From Hofstenia miamia (lineage: Eukaryota; Xenacoelomorpha; Acoela; Hofsteniidae), in contig CABFPE010000273.1 in the NCBI GenBank assembly GCA_900660155.1, positions 1,017,165-1,051,426 of the forward strand: 34,262 nucleotides of DNA. The letters are read 5' to 3'. Positions 10,100 through 20,530 of the stretch are shown piece by piece. Made by a program: the position numbers and the translations under genes. The first letter of the stretch is position 1. Each line of letters begins with the position of its first letter. The notes beneath the pieces are model-generated. The model saw nothing but the letters and a program-made list of their open reading frames with translations. It searched no databases and was not told the origin of the DNA.

Positions 10100-11097
10100 T
10101 GATTATACTGAGTTTGTCAATATTCATATTTTCGATAGACGGTATGAAAGAAAAAAACTGGTTTCTTTTATTTCAAACATCACCAGTATACAGATATGCG
10201 GTAAAAAACTAAATTTGTTTACATTAGACTACACTTCACATTATTAATTTAATTCTATATTTTAAACTGCTCATTTTCCAAGATATTTTGTGGATACATT
10301 CAGATAATTGAACGAAACTCAAAACCCCAATATGAGATTAATCCGGAAAAAACAAAAAAGTTGGCAATTTTATATAAAAAAATTGTTCCGGCGCTGTATA
10401 CACACTATTGTATTTCTTTACACTCCATTCATTTAAAAAATAGGGTTAAGATATGACGGATGGAGCACTCCGGCTGATATTCTAAAAGCGAAGTTGAGTA
10501 GTAAAATCAATGGGGCGAGAAAACTCAGTGCGCAACTCTATGTTATTTATGCAATTTACTTTATAAGAAAATCAATTTGATTCAACATTTGAGAGAAAGC
10601 CATTTCTGTTCTCAATTGAATGTTATTGACAACTAAACAATACTTTTAACCCTAAACGCACTGAGGTATAAAATGTGAATAAAACACTGAGTGGGGGGAG
10701 GACCATTCAAATATATAGCATTTGACAAAAATTTGTAATCAAACGTAAAGTGCATGAAAATATGTGGGCTGATGATATTTCATTCGGTAAACAAACTGCT
10801 ATTTCTGTACTAATTTATCACTCATTGTTCTCCTTTTCTTTTTTAGTAACTTAATATGAACCTTAGTCTTTATTTTCATTCCAATCGATATTTAAAGTAG
10901 ATTTTCAAATTGCAATTAAACTATAAATTACTTTCTTATTATTACACCCTCTGTTATCAAATATTTTAACCCTATTTATTGGGCTTTTTTATATACGTCG
11001 TTCAGGAGAGGGGAGGACGGATGCAGAATTGCGCCACTACTTATTCTCCTTAATAATGATCCAATGGCTTAAAAATTTGGTAGGTAGCTTCGCTTAA
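10100..11097. other. AT-rich non-coding stretch
   Basis: No gene recognised. A small GC-richer patch near 11003-11040 (GGAGAGGGGAGGACGGATG) may be a fragment of another repeat. Confidence 0.5.
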
Positions 11098-11105
11098 CAT
11101 TGAGC

Positions 11106-11455
11106 TAGGGATGAGTGCGGTGCGGTAATACCGCGGTAGCGATTCAGACACTAATTTTGCATATTTATTGGAAAATTGGATACTAATCTATAATAATTGA
11201 ATGAATTGACAAAATACCTAAAAAAAATCGTCTTTAAGCTTTTCTACGAATTATTTATAATCATAACCCTAAAAGAACAATTTAGAAATATCTATATTTT
11301 CTTATAAATATAAAAATCGACATTGTATACAGCAATTAAATTTCATTTTTTTGCGATGGCATGCGGTAAAAAACACACATTGAGGTGGTTAGCGGTAAAT
11401 TTTTTGTCTCTGTGGTAGAAATAATTTTACGAAACCTGTACCGCACTCATCTCTA
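11106..11455 (+). mobile_element. hAT-type MITE, family B, copy 1, with perfect 8-bp duplication
   Basis: A 350-bp element with ends TAGGGATGAGTGCGGTGCGG and, reverse-complemented at the right, TAGAGATGAGTGCGGTAC. Identical 8-mers CATTGAGC flank it at 11098-11105 and 11456-11463. Such ends with an exact 8-bp target duplication fit the hAT superfamily. The subterminal regions are rich in CCGC/GCGG units and the centre is AT-rich. There is no coding capacity. A second, inverse copy interrupted by another MITE lies at about 22520-23550. Confidence 0.9.
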
Positions 11456-11643
11456 CATTGAGCATTAAATACAAATAGTGATATTGCATACTGTTAGTAT
11501 GTTTTTCCTGACATCAGCATTTTTCAACACGATTCAGCAAAATATGCCATTCCTTATAGAATCGCACAAATTAAATAGATCGATGAAATTTTCTCATATT
11601 TTTTTACCAGTGACACAAATTTTACTGCACAATACCTTTATTC

Positions 11644-11760
11644 TAGAGATGGAACCGGCTACCCGGGGGCCAATTTACCGGCCTGCAGCCTTTTGGAAAT
11701 TTATAGAAAGGCCTGTAAAATTACCGGCCAATGTTATAAAAAATACTTGTTTTTGCTTAG
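11644..11760 (+). mobile_element. one-ended hAT-like MITE fragment
   Basis: Starts TAGAGATGGAACCGGCTACC and carries repeated CCGG units (about 11655-11735), which resemble hAT-type ends in style. No matching right terminus (GGTTCCATCTCTA-like) was found downstream, so the element appears truncated. The plus-strand open frame across it is not considered a gene. Confidence 0.4.
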
Positions 11761-11769
11761 TTTAGTAGG

Positions 11770-13340
11770 AATTCTTATGAAAATCTAGTTTGAAAAACAT
11801 TTTTTGTTTCAACAATATACAGTATTGCAAATAGAATAATAATTAAGTTTACTTTCTGGAATCTCTCGTAAATTTTCCTATAAATTTGAGTTGTTTTGTA
11901 ATTTTACTTCGTTTTTTAAGGAACTTACTAATAATATTAACAGAAACTGTTTATAATAATGAATCTATATGATTTTGAGACTTCATATAAATAAAAAAAA
12001 CTTGGATCGTTGTATTTTTGTCTAATATTGGAAAAGACACTCCCAATTAATTTGAAAAATTTTCGTTTGCAAAAACATTGAAATGCAAAAGTCAGTTGAG
12101 AATTTGGACACATCCTACAAGAGAAGTAATTATGATTGGCCTTAACAAAGTTTTTTAAGTATATTTATTTGTATACTTACTTTTATATTTTTCAATGATA
12201 AGTGAGATCAAATGCCAGAGCAATATAAACTATAATGATCGATAAGACTATATACAGGGTGAGTCGTGGGAAACAGATGTTTTTAGAACGCCCCTTGCTC
12301 TTTAAGGATAAGTGATTAAAAAGTGAGGAAGGTTCGATTCTGACAACCCTCTGATCAGTGTTATTATAAAGTATCGATTTCACCATATTTGTAGGTTCAA
12401 TTCTCTTTTTGACTGGATGTGGTTGGAATTAATGTTTCGGTTGGTTTTCTTGCAGTTGAAAGAATGTGTACTGAACGCATGAGCGTTCACGTTTTTGGAT
12501 TAACCGTAAATATCTCATAATTGACATAAAAATGCAAACCAAAAATCAGGACAAATCACCCAATGCTTTTAACGATGCAAATTTTAATAACGTGTTTTGC
12601 TTGGATATTGGTTATCCCATGTAAACAATATTTCCATCATAGATTTTAGTAATTAATGGCAAGCTGGGATTACTTCCAAACATTGATGGTGGTGCTTTGA
12701 ATCTTAATTGTAAGCCTAATTAATGAGCGGAGCTTAACAACGTTGGTGATCCGGAAGGCCATATTATGCCGTCAAAGTCAAATTCCACCACCCATAGTTA
12801 ACTAAAGGGGACGTTTACTATGCGAATATAATCCAATGATGAATTATGGGATCTTATTGGTTTATACATTTATACATTTAATGACACAGTTGGCAATGGG
12901 CATCATTACTAACAATTTCTATAAATTCTATATCATTACTATCATGATTTATTAGCAATATATAATGATAAAAGTTAAATGGAGAGTACAATTAAATATA
13001 GTGTTATTATATAGATACTTAGATCTTTAGAGCTCTTATTTACAAACTGTATGCCACTGAATAAACATTTGATGTTCAATGGCACTATTAGGTTATGCAC
13101 TTATATTTATTCAAAAAAGACGTATTGACCCATGTTATGGAATTGCATATACCATCCACTCACTTTTTAGCATAACCGTACAGTGAACTTTTTTGACACA
13201 ATTAAGTTACAATGAAATTTCAGTAAGTATAACTATGGTAATTGTCTCATATTTTTGCAACATGAGAATTGAAAAACTCCCAGACTAAATTAGCTGACTG
13301 ATATGACCGAGACACAACTCAAACTGACCGGTATTTACCA
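11770..13340. other. AT-rich stretch without a recognised gene
   Basis: No coding gene recognised. A short perfect hairpin, GAACGC-ATGA-GCGTTC, lies near 12474-12489 just after the acceptor-like GGTTTTCTTGCAG. ACAGGGTGAGTCGTGGG near 12254 looks like a possible repeat end but has no partner. Confidence 0.4.
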
Positions 13341-13690
13341 GTGAAGTGCAATTAATGGTGGCAAGATCCTGTCCGGTGGTCATTACCAACCGGCTTCCAC
13401 CTCGGAGCTTCTTTGTTATGTTCAGTGCTAAGTTGGTTGCTGTTACTGTGAATGTTGGTCAATTTACAGTCTGTTATTGCACAGTTCTACATAGAATAGC
13501 ACGGGTCATTTGCCAAAGTATCAAATCACTTGAGTTCTTTCTATGAAAGAATCTAAAGCGCAACATAAAGCATCACAAAATACAGGGCTAAAATTTTAGA
13601 GCTCCATAATGGTATAATTTAGTTTTTATAGAACTTCAGAATCATTGCTTGACTAGAGTTATGTAATTTAGTAATGAAAAAAATTTCAGG

Positions 13691-14044
13691 ACTTCAATAA
13701 TAAGAATAAACAAATACTTAGAAATCAATGAATGTAAGAAGGAAGACCAGTATTCTACAAATTATCAGGATGCTTGCAATGATAATCCTTGCTATTTGGA
13801 ATCTAATGATGAAATCTCAAGTCTATCATCCTATAGAATGGAACACATTGCAGAGGTTCTTGATCTAGAAGTTTTTCATAACTCTGCACATCGAACAACA
13901 TCATTCACATGTCATGAAGCATTTGCTAGAGGTATAGAATAAAGAAGTAAATCACCAGATAATATTGAAACAGCATTTCATATATTAAACAACCTCTTGG
14001 ATATTCTCAGTAAAAGGTTGAATAAAAATATCGTTTTTCTATGA
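13691..14044 (+). pseudogene. unrecognised coding relic or exon with one in-frame stop
   Basis: A plus-strand frame runs from an acceptor-like AAAAAATTTCAG (AG at 13688-13689) to TGA at 14042-14044, broken only by TAA at 13940-13942. Codon use and the polar, acidic composition look coding: NYQDACNDNPCYLESNDE, then YRMEHIAEVLDLEVF, then FTCHEAFARGIE. After the stop, SPDNIETAFHILNNLLDIL continues as an amphipathic helix. It has Cys residues but no recognised metal-binding pattern. The persistence of sense across the stop suggests a recently decayed gene or transposon ORF, or a stop at the true end with chance openness after it. The family was not recognised. Confidence 0.4.
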
Positions 14045-14835
14045 AACTAATGTGTTTATTGAATGTTAGCTCATTGCGGTACATTTTCATTCAATAACAT
14101 TTCATGAATGTTAGATTGTGCTCTACAACGGATTTACTTCAACATTTATATTAATTTCACTATATAGATAGTAGAATATGTTATCATTTCTTTTTAAGCT
14201 AGAACATATATTTATGATAGTAGTATGATATATGAAGTTGTCAATTGTGAAACTAGGGTTAGAATACTCTTAGCCCTACACACTAAATTTTTAGGTTTTT
14301 ATAGATATTGTTATTCCAATAACATCTAAATTTAGTTGAAAATCGGCTATGTTTGTTCATTGATACTATTTGATTTTCAGCAGATTAGTTAAATATTAAT
14401 ACAAATTATAAAGATAGGTTTGTATGGACAGATGGTTAACAGAGTCTTCTTAGGTGGATATTGTATTCAATGGATTAATGTCACAAATCTAGGGGTTTTG
14501 GTTTTGAGAAAATACTCCGTTTCTTTTATCAGAGTAATCCTTGGATTACAATCATGAAATACTACATTAAACCAAATCAATTTACCCATTGTTTAGATGA
14601 CAAAGATAGTTTTAATGCCTTCCAACTATGTAGTAGCAAAATATGGGCATCTCAATTGGAGTAGGCTGCCAATGCAGGCTAGGTTTTCGTTTTGCACATT
14701 TCATTTCATTCAGTGGATAATGCAAGTTTTCTATTTTAAAAAGATTGTTTTCTTTCCTTCATATGGTGATTAGGTACTACGGCCCATCCATTGTGCATTT
14801 CAATCTTAGGGCACATGGGGAGTAGTACAGGTGCA
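14045..14835. other. AT-rich non-coding stretch
   Basis: No gene recognised. Confidence 0.5.
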
Positions 14836-15548
14836 CCTACCCACATATCCAAACACTGGTGGATCACCAGTGGCAAAAACGGTGGGCCACTGGGTGGAAT
14901 GTGGCCAACCTTACATCAGCGAACCACAAGGGGTTAACTGGTGGCTAATTGGTAGGCCACCTGTGGCCTACTGATGGCAAAAAAAGGATTTTTGCATCAG
15001 AGAAAAGTCTTAAATGTAACAAGAGCAAACTTTAAATTGATAAATGGTTTAAACATTGCAATTTAAACTGACACCAGCCCAACAATGGGTTGACAGAAAT
15101 GCTAGCGAGCTTAGCATTCATATTAATTTTAATTTGGTAATGGAAAATAAAAAGATATATTATTATAAACAATATCAACAAGCATACAAAAGTGCCCAAT
15201 TTAAATCTAATTTTCAATTTCAGAAGTGCAATATTCAAAAATTATTTTTTTCCAATTATTAAAAATAATTTTTGCCCAATTTGAAGTACCCATATAGACA
15301 TTAATTTCAAGGGTCACAATGAATTTTATATATTTTTGAGATCTAAGAAGCATAATAATTAATAATATTGTACTTGCAATCATTAGCTCATATATTATTT
15401 ATGATTAAAAGTAACTCAGATGTCACTAGTGGTCCACTGGTGACTATGACTGGCTGAAATGGCCACTACTGCCACTAATTCTCCACCAGTGGAGTGGTGG
15501 CCGCCCATCCCACTTTATTCCCCACCAGTGGACCACATGGGAAATAGG
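14836..15548. repeat. inverted-repeat region built on CCACTGGTGG
   Basis: Two GC-rich arms (about 14836-14985 and 15418-15548) surround an AT-rich centre. Both are packed with CACTGGTGG/CCACCAGTGG and GTGGCC variants on both strands. The left arm contains the perfect hairpin CACTGGTG-GAT-CACCAGTG at 14854-14872. The right arm has CTCCACCAGTGGAG around 15481. The outermost bases read CCTA at the left and TAGG at the right, but no flanking duplication was found. It looks like a foldback-type or MITE-like element whose multiple palindromes could bind a dimeric protein or form secondary structure. The exact limits are approximate. Confidence 0.5.
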
Positions 15549-15889
15549 TTCATTGTTTCACTAGATTGCATTATGCAATATCAGCTCTTTGTATCACCAT
15601 GTATAATTTTCTAGGTTAAAACAGTTTATATATATATATATATACATATTTATATATACAATATGCTTGCATAGAGTAAATATATAATGCAAATAAAATT
15701 GAAAATTTACAGTCCTAATCTTACGGTAAAAAAACTCCAGGGGCAAAACACTAGTATGAGGAAATTAAATGTTGTTTAATGGAGTTGATAACTAGTTGAA
15801 GAAAATTTTAAATATATTTGTTGCTTCTATCTTACATTTCAATTACTCTTTTTTGTTTCAAAGTTGTGGGTTGGCTTAAATAAAATATA
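15549..15889. other. AT-rich non-coding stretch with a (TA)n tract
   Basis: Contains TA repeats at 15627-15655 and nothing else recognised. It lies directly 3' of the minus-strand gene model. No clear AATAAA signal was seen on the minus strand. Confidence 0.4.
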
Positions 15890-16832
15890 TCAATTATTTA
15901 AATAGGCTTTCAAATGGGTCAAATATGAGAGGAAAATGTGCAAATGAACATAGAAGTACTTTCCAACATAATAATTGTAGGTGATCTCATTCGGGCAAGA
16001 AAAAATGCGTGTCGCATCGAGGTAAATAGTAGACATACATGAATGATCTAAAAAAAAAGTTAAAAAGGCTGTTCTTGATATAATGTCAAGATCATGAACG
16101 ATTACTAGGGTTAAAAGGGAATGTCTCTTGTGTAAAATAGTTGCAATATTATGCGAAATTGACAATAATTGATTATGACTCGGTGTTATACTGAAAAAAA
16201 TACCGAAATTTAATCGAGAAAAAATGAAAACCGAGTTTTTAAGTTTTCAGCAGAGGCAGTAGTTTATAATGTTATATCCAAGAAACAATTCACACTTATT
16301 AGGAGTAACGCCAAAATGCTTGTCAACTAAAAATATGTTCTTTTGAAAAATTTTTACAAATACCAATGGTAGCTACAAAAATATCGAAAACGCGGTTTTG
16401 AGGTGTAGCGCAATTAAAACCGAGGCTATTTCTAAAATTTAAAAATAGTAAAGTGGACTTGAACATTTGGTCTTTAACTTCAAAACTAGAAAAAAATGAA
16501 AATATTCGAACTTTCACGACGGCTTCTTCAAAACTTTCAATGAAATATCGTGCATCTTGCATAAAAACAGACTTAAATGGCTTAAAAGAAGTTCTTACGA
16601 AATGCGATTGAGTGGTTATTTCGGAATAATAATTTATTATTTTCTTTCTAGAAACAAAAGTTTTGATAGTTATAAATAATTTATTATTTTGCTGTCTTGC
16701 TTTCATGCTGAAATACATATTTAGTTCAAAAAATGATAAATGCACACCGTTTGCTCCGTTGTATTTGTTTTTAGAACGACATGCTATCTGAAATTTAAGT
16801 GGTAAGCATAAAGAAGTCAAAATTAATAACAT
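15890..16832 (-). CDS. putative secreted protein, two-exon model, unknown family
   Basis: Exon 1 begins with ATG at 16830-16832 (TTATTATGT context) and gives the longest ATG-initiated uninterrupted frame on either strand outside transposons (169 codons if unspliced). The N-terminus MLLILTSLCLPLKF fits a short signal peptide with cleavage near residue 18. After it come polar and aromatic segments (LSFFELNMYFSMKARQQNN, FIESFEEAVVKVRIF) and a few Cys. Two donors of the same phase exist: G|GTATTT (exon end 16364) and T|GTAAAA (exon end 16358). A strong acceptor with a poly-T tract ends at AG 16048-16049. The downstream exon 16047-15890 is then in frame, encoding DATRIFSCPNEITYNYY and a hydrophobic tail to TGA, for a total of about 208-210 residues. 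The intron would be about 310-316 bp. A TATA-like element lies upstream. No family was recognised. An unspliced 169-residue product is the alternative. Confidence 0.45.
16048..16363 (-). other. predicted intron of the minus-strand gene model
   Basis: Bounded on the minus strand by GTATTT and a poly-T acceptor (AACTTTTTTTTTAG). An alternative donor, GTAAAA, would start it 6 bases later. Both donors preserve phase with the downstream exon, which is what makes the splice model attractive. It is based only on sequence signals. Confidence 0.35.
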
Positions 16833-16902
16833 AATAATGCGTTTTGTTAATGAGATGACGCCCTTTGTCAGAATGGTGGTGAATTATTGATCAAAAGTTA
16901 AG

Positions 16903-17014
16903 CACATGTGCACTGCACTTGCTTATACATATGTGGTTAATCGAACATCCCAGTCAATAAACAACAATCCCATGTAATTTTCCCGAGTGTTTATCAGTGA
17001 CATATGTCCACGTG
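16903..17014 (-). promoter_or_regulatory. candidate promoter: TATA-like element and E-box cluster
   Basis: Upstream of the minus-strand ATG at 16832, the minus strand reads TATAAGC at about 16921-16927, about 90 bp before the ATG. E-box type motifs sit at 16903-16910 (CACATGTG), 16928-16933 (CATATG), 17001-17006 (CATATG) and 17009-17014 (CACGTG). Four CANNTG sites in about 110 bp is suggestive, but such hexamers are common in AT-rich DNA and no function is shown. Confidence 0.25.
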
Positions 17015-17019
17015 TTTAG

Positions 17020-17915
17020 AGGCTGGCTAAAAATTACTTATTTCTCATCATTCCTTTCCACTTGATTATCCAGAAGAATATCTATATCATGTCAGTACAA
17101 TAAATACTTGCATAACTATTTAAATCTAAAAACTTTAACAAATGAATTTTGAAATTCGCTTCTCTCATGAGACATCACATGGGAAGTCTGCCAGTTGAAG
17201 GTTTGGCATTATTTTCAGAAATGTCTACTGGGAAAAGATAGGCACTAAAAGATTTTCCGCAATAGCAAAACTTATCCTAAGCTGAAATACTACCTCTGAG
17301 TACAACTACCAAAGTACATTTTCCAATTCAAAATCAAACTAAAGAATTTCAATGGAACAATTCCTGATCAACCTATGCTCATTTGCGGAGAAAAAATGCA
17401 TTTTGAATGTATAAATGCGCTTTAAATGTTAATGTTATAGCCTAAATTCAATTTTGAAGCCTAAGTTTTAAAAATAGTTAAATAAACTTGAAATTGTCAT
17501 CAAAAGATTTTTTGCAAAAAATAGTTTTGAATCAGTCACAAAAGTATGTTTGCAATATTGCCAGCAGTTATTCAGGGGTTTGAAATAAATTCTCTACTTA
17601 GCCAATCACTAACTATTGAAGCATATGACTTTTTTATATAAGAATCTCTATTCCTATATCTAAGCGAAACTTGGTTATGCCATAACACATTTTAGTTTAT
17701 TATCAACTTCATCTCACATATGTATTTGTAGGTAGCATTAACGGTTAATGTATCTTTGGGATGAGTTCACACCCTCGTTAATAGTTGAATTTTGGATTTT
17801 GTTATTGAGGTAATGCATACGAAACTGCATGTAATTTATCGTTAGTTAATAACACGCATTAAGAGCAATTTCTAAAAATTTTGAGGAATCTCCTAGATGT
17901 AAGATATGAATGTAG
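17020..17915. other. AT-rich non-coding stretch
   Basis: No gene recognised. It ends just before a run of G residues (about 17932-17941) inside CCCTGGAGGGG. Confidence 0.5.
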
Positions 17916-17919
17916 ATTT

Positions 17920-18720
17920 TTTGGCCCTGGAGGGGGGGGGGTGCGGTCCATTTTTTACTACGCGTCAATTAGTTCAATAACGACTGTTCGGTTTTGTATA
18001 ATTGATGCATTGTTGTTACAGTATCAGCTACTTTCTAACTCACCAGTCACCAACTTGGATTGAAGTCAAGGTCAAAACCGCGCGCACCTAGCATGTGACT
18101 CTGAGTCAGCGCATCCTTTGTCACTCGTTTGTTCAAGTCAAGTTTTTTCAATAGTGAAAGGCGCGTAGCTTGTGATAAGTGAGAGAAGAAAATTGCCTAG
18201 CCGACAGGTATTTGTACAAGCCCTTTGTATAATAAATTTGAATATTGATCATAGTAATGACTACGATGACACTTCGCTTGATTATGCTATAGAAGAAGAC
18301 GATGTCACTACCGCTCAAGTGGTTGATGAGGTGGAGGATTCTTTTGCTATTCAGTATGAGGAAATCGGCGTTGACGACATTCTCGACAATGAAATGGGAT
18401 ATCATTCAGATTAAGAGGAGAACGACATGACGGACACAGCATTTTGTGGCTCCCAATATTCCCCAATGGTTTACTTCTCACGTTAATCGAGATAGACTTC
18501 TTCAACGAAATCTTTTTGATGCTACTAATCAAGGTTTCAGATATGGACTTGGCTCTAATTCAAGATCAGAAGCATTTTTTGATTATTTTTAATGAAATTA
18601 TTATTCTTGTGGTTACGCATACCTTCAAAACCGTTTGGAATCATACCACTTTGGAGGAAATACTTGGCTTACATGAAAACTTAGAAACATTTTTCGAAAA
18701 AAGATTGGAATTCTGAGGCA
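17920..18720 (+). pseudogene. piggyBac-like transposase relic (N-terminal part)
   Basis: PiggyBac transposases start with an acidic, poorly conserved region, followed by a domain with a phe-rich F..FF.dE-type stretch, a V..TN-type stretch and a W...T..E segment, and then the DDD catalytic core. Here the frame from 18172 (GTG, with a TAG in frame just upstream at 18166) encodes a strongly acidic region (SNDYDDTSLDYAIEEDD to VDDILDNEM) to a stop at 18412-18414. Neighbouring frames then give NIPQWFTSHVNRDRLLQ and SRSEAFFDYF, and after a shift FNEIIILVVTHTFKTVW and NHTTLEEILGL, ending at TGA near 18714. This order fits the N-terminal half of the family. The catalytic part is missing. The 5' limit is guessed from CCCTGGAGGGG after TTGG (a possible decayed TTAA) at about 17920; no 3' end was found. 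Confidence 0.45.
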
Positions 18721-18724
18721 GATA

Positions 18725-20130
18725 TTTCCTGCAAAATCAATAATTAAAATAACCTCTTAATTTTTTACCCAAAATAATAATTTGGTACGCTATAAATAGA
18801 TTTTATACGATTAAATGCTATGTAGTCAGGTTTCTATATCATTGTAGGCGTTTTATTATAACCATCTCATACGCTAAAATGCTATGTTCGAATAAAACAA
18901 CTGCAAGAGAAAAAATCTACCAGTATCACATTTAAATATCAATATCTTGGTGCAAAGCATCTAAATGTTAGACTTTACTATGCAAAACTGTTGCAAAGCT
19001 GTTGTTATTTTTTTAAATAAATTCAACCGAAAACTTTTTGCGGTACTTCAAATTTACATCGGTAAAACCCAAGCAGGACTCTTAAGGAGAGGTCTGCATT
19101 GGTATACAAAACATATTGCCTTAAGTTTTAACATTTCAAAATTCTTTGTTATGCCATACCTCGCTAGGAGTTAAATTCATATCGCAATGCTTGGAATCGG
19201 GTTTTTGAAAAGTGAAATCCATCTGATCTAAACCTGAAGTTTATAAAAAGTCCCATTAACTAAAATTTTAATCAATAGTCTTCAACTTTGTTGGTATGCA
19301 GTTCGGATTTCATAGTTTTAAGAGTGATGAACTCTGTAAATTAGCGTTCTTTTGTCTGTTATAAAGCATGTGCCTGCCGCTTTACAACCATTAAAAATGT
19401 CTAAACAACAGCCTCTTGAAAAATAATTCTATTTCAAAGTGAAAACGTATTGCATTCAGAAATTAAATTTGGAATGTAATAACGACCAATAGATTTTGAG
19501 AGTGAGTTACTGTCATTTAGAAAATGTCCGACAGTATTAAACTAAACTTATGACTATTAAGGCGGGGATTGTTTGATGTCTCATCCCATTAGGGTGATTT
19601 GTTTTGAAATTCAATGAGCACATTTTGACAAAACAGAAAATACCAGAATATTCAATTCCAAATTCCACAACCATCCACAGTTCTCAGTTAAAATGAAATG
19701 CTTTTACCAAAATTATGTCTATGAGATTAATATAACTTCTCATTCGCAACGAGACAATATCAGGGTATTAATTGTAATAATTTCTCGTTACTAATAGGTC
19801 TATAAATAAGCAAGTAACCTAAAAATAATGGAATTATATAAATAAACACATTAACATAGGCATTATGCTAATAACATTTATAGAGATGATTTCATAAGTA
19901 CATAGGTGCCTATGAATTTCGTACTTAAGCTATGCTCTTGCTAGCATTATAATCTTAACTAAATATAAATATTAAGCCAATGCTACTGGTGTTCACTATT
20001 AAAATAACTTAAATCTTAGAAGAAAGTTGATATGATTGTTGAACAGCAAAATAATACAATGCCAGGCACTAGTATATACCCACTAGGGTCTCCCTAAGGG
20101 TGTGCGCAAAATAGCTGCATTCGAAAATTT
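18725..20130. other. AT-rich stretch without a recognised gene
   Basis: The open frame at 18965-19174 is short and unrecognised and was not called. No terminal repeats or RNA genes were seen. Confidence 0.4.
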
Positions 20131-20131
20131 A

Positions 20132-20512
20132 CTAGTGACAGAGGTCTGGCCGACTTCTTTTACTTGGCGCTGCTGCTGCAGGATTCCCTATAGGTACAAA
20201 ATCCAGTTTGGGGAACTTGCTTTGTTGTGTCTCCAGTAGTCCCGGAAGTCACTTATACAAATAATACAAGATTCACTGAAGACGATATCCGCTTCCTTTG
20301 AAAGGATCTTCGCCTTCAAGTTCGACAGCATCATCAAACCATTCTATAATGTTGAAATTTCAATTTCAATAGTTTGGATTTCGGCAACTGCAGAAGAACC
20401 GACTGCAAATGGTGGACAATCCAAGTATCTGTCGGACTCCTACAATTTCGATTTGACTCCAGTTGTCATTACCCAGAATGACATCCTTGAATCGGTGATA
20501 AACAAAAATGTA
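20132..20512 (-). pseudogene. unrecognised coding relic, 127 codons in one frame with four stops
   Basis: On the minus strand a single frame runs from 20512 to TAG at 20132-20134. Its pieces look strongly coding: FKDVILGNDNWSQIEIVGVR (about 20435-20500), a Cys-rich CSRFFCSC with RNPNY (about 20370-20400), the acidic EWFDDAVELEGEDPF (about 20300-20345), and a proline/alanine-rich C-terminus FVPIGNPAAAAPSKRSR with PDLCH. Internal stops lie at 20366, 20360, 20273 and 20249 (lowest coordinate of each). The local GC content is clearly higher than around it. The plus strand is also fully open at 20240-20530 in the aligned codon register, so orientation is not certain, but only the minus frame has sensible acidic and Cys-rich blocks and G-first codons. 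It may be a decayed transposon protein or gene exon; the family was not recognised. Confidence 0.35.
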
Positions 20513-20530
20513 CTATCAAAATGCAGTTAA

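Noticed and set aside
12320..12360. GGTTCGATTCTGAC, resembling a tRNA T-loop
   Set aside because: No matching acceptor, D-arm or anticodon arm could be found around it.
12440..12530. Exon after GGTTTTCTTGCAG
   Set aside because: Only about 20 codons are open before a stop, and the donor-like GTAAAT is too weak to define an exon.
13346..13546. 66-codon plus-strand frame in a GC-richer patch
   Set aside because: No recognised motif; the opposite strand is equally open, and no splice or start context supports it.
18148..18532. Minus-strand frames, including one with a CPSCRSPLNLNDIPFHCREC zinc-ribbon-like pattern
   Set aside because: They lie antisense to the piggyBac-like relic. The Cys pattern is short, frame-limited and best explained as a shadow.
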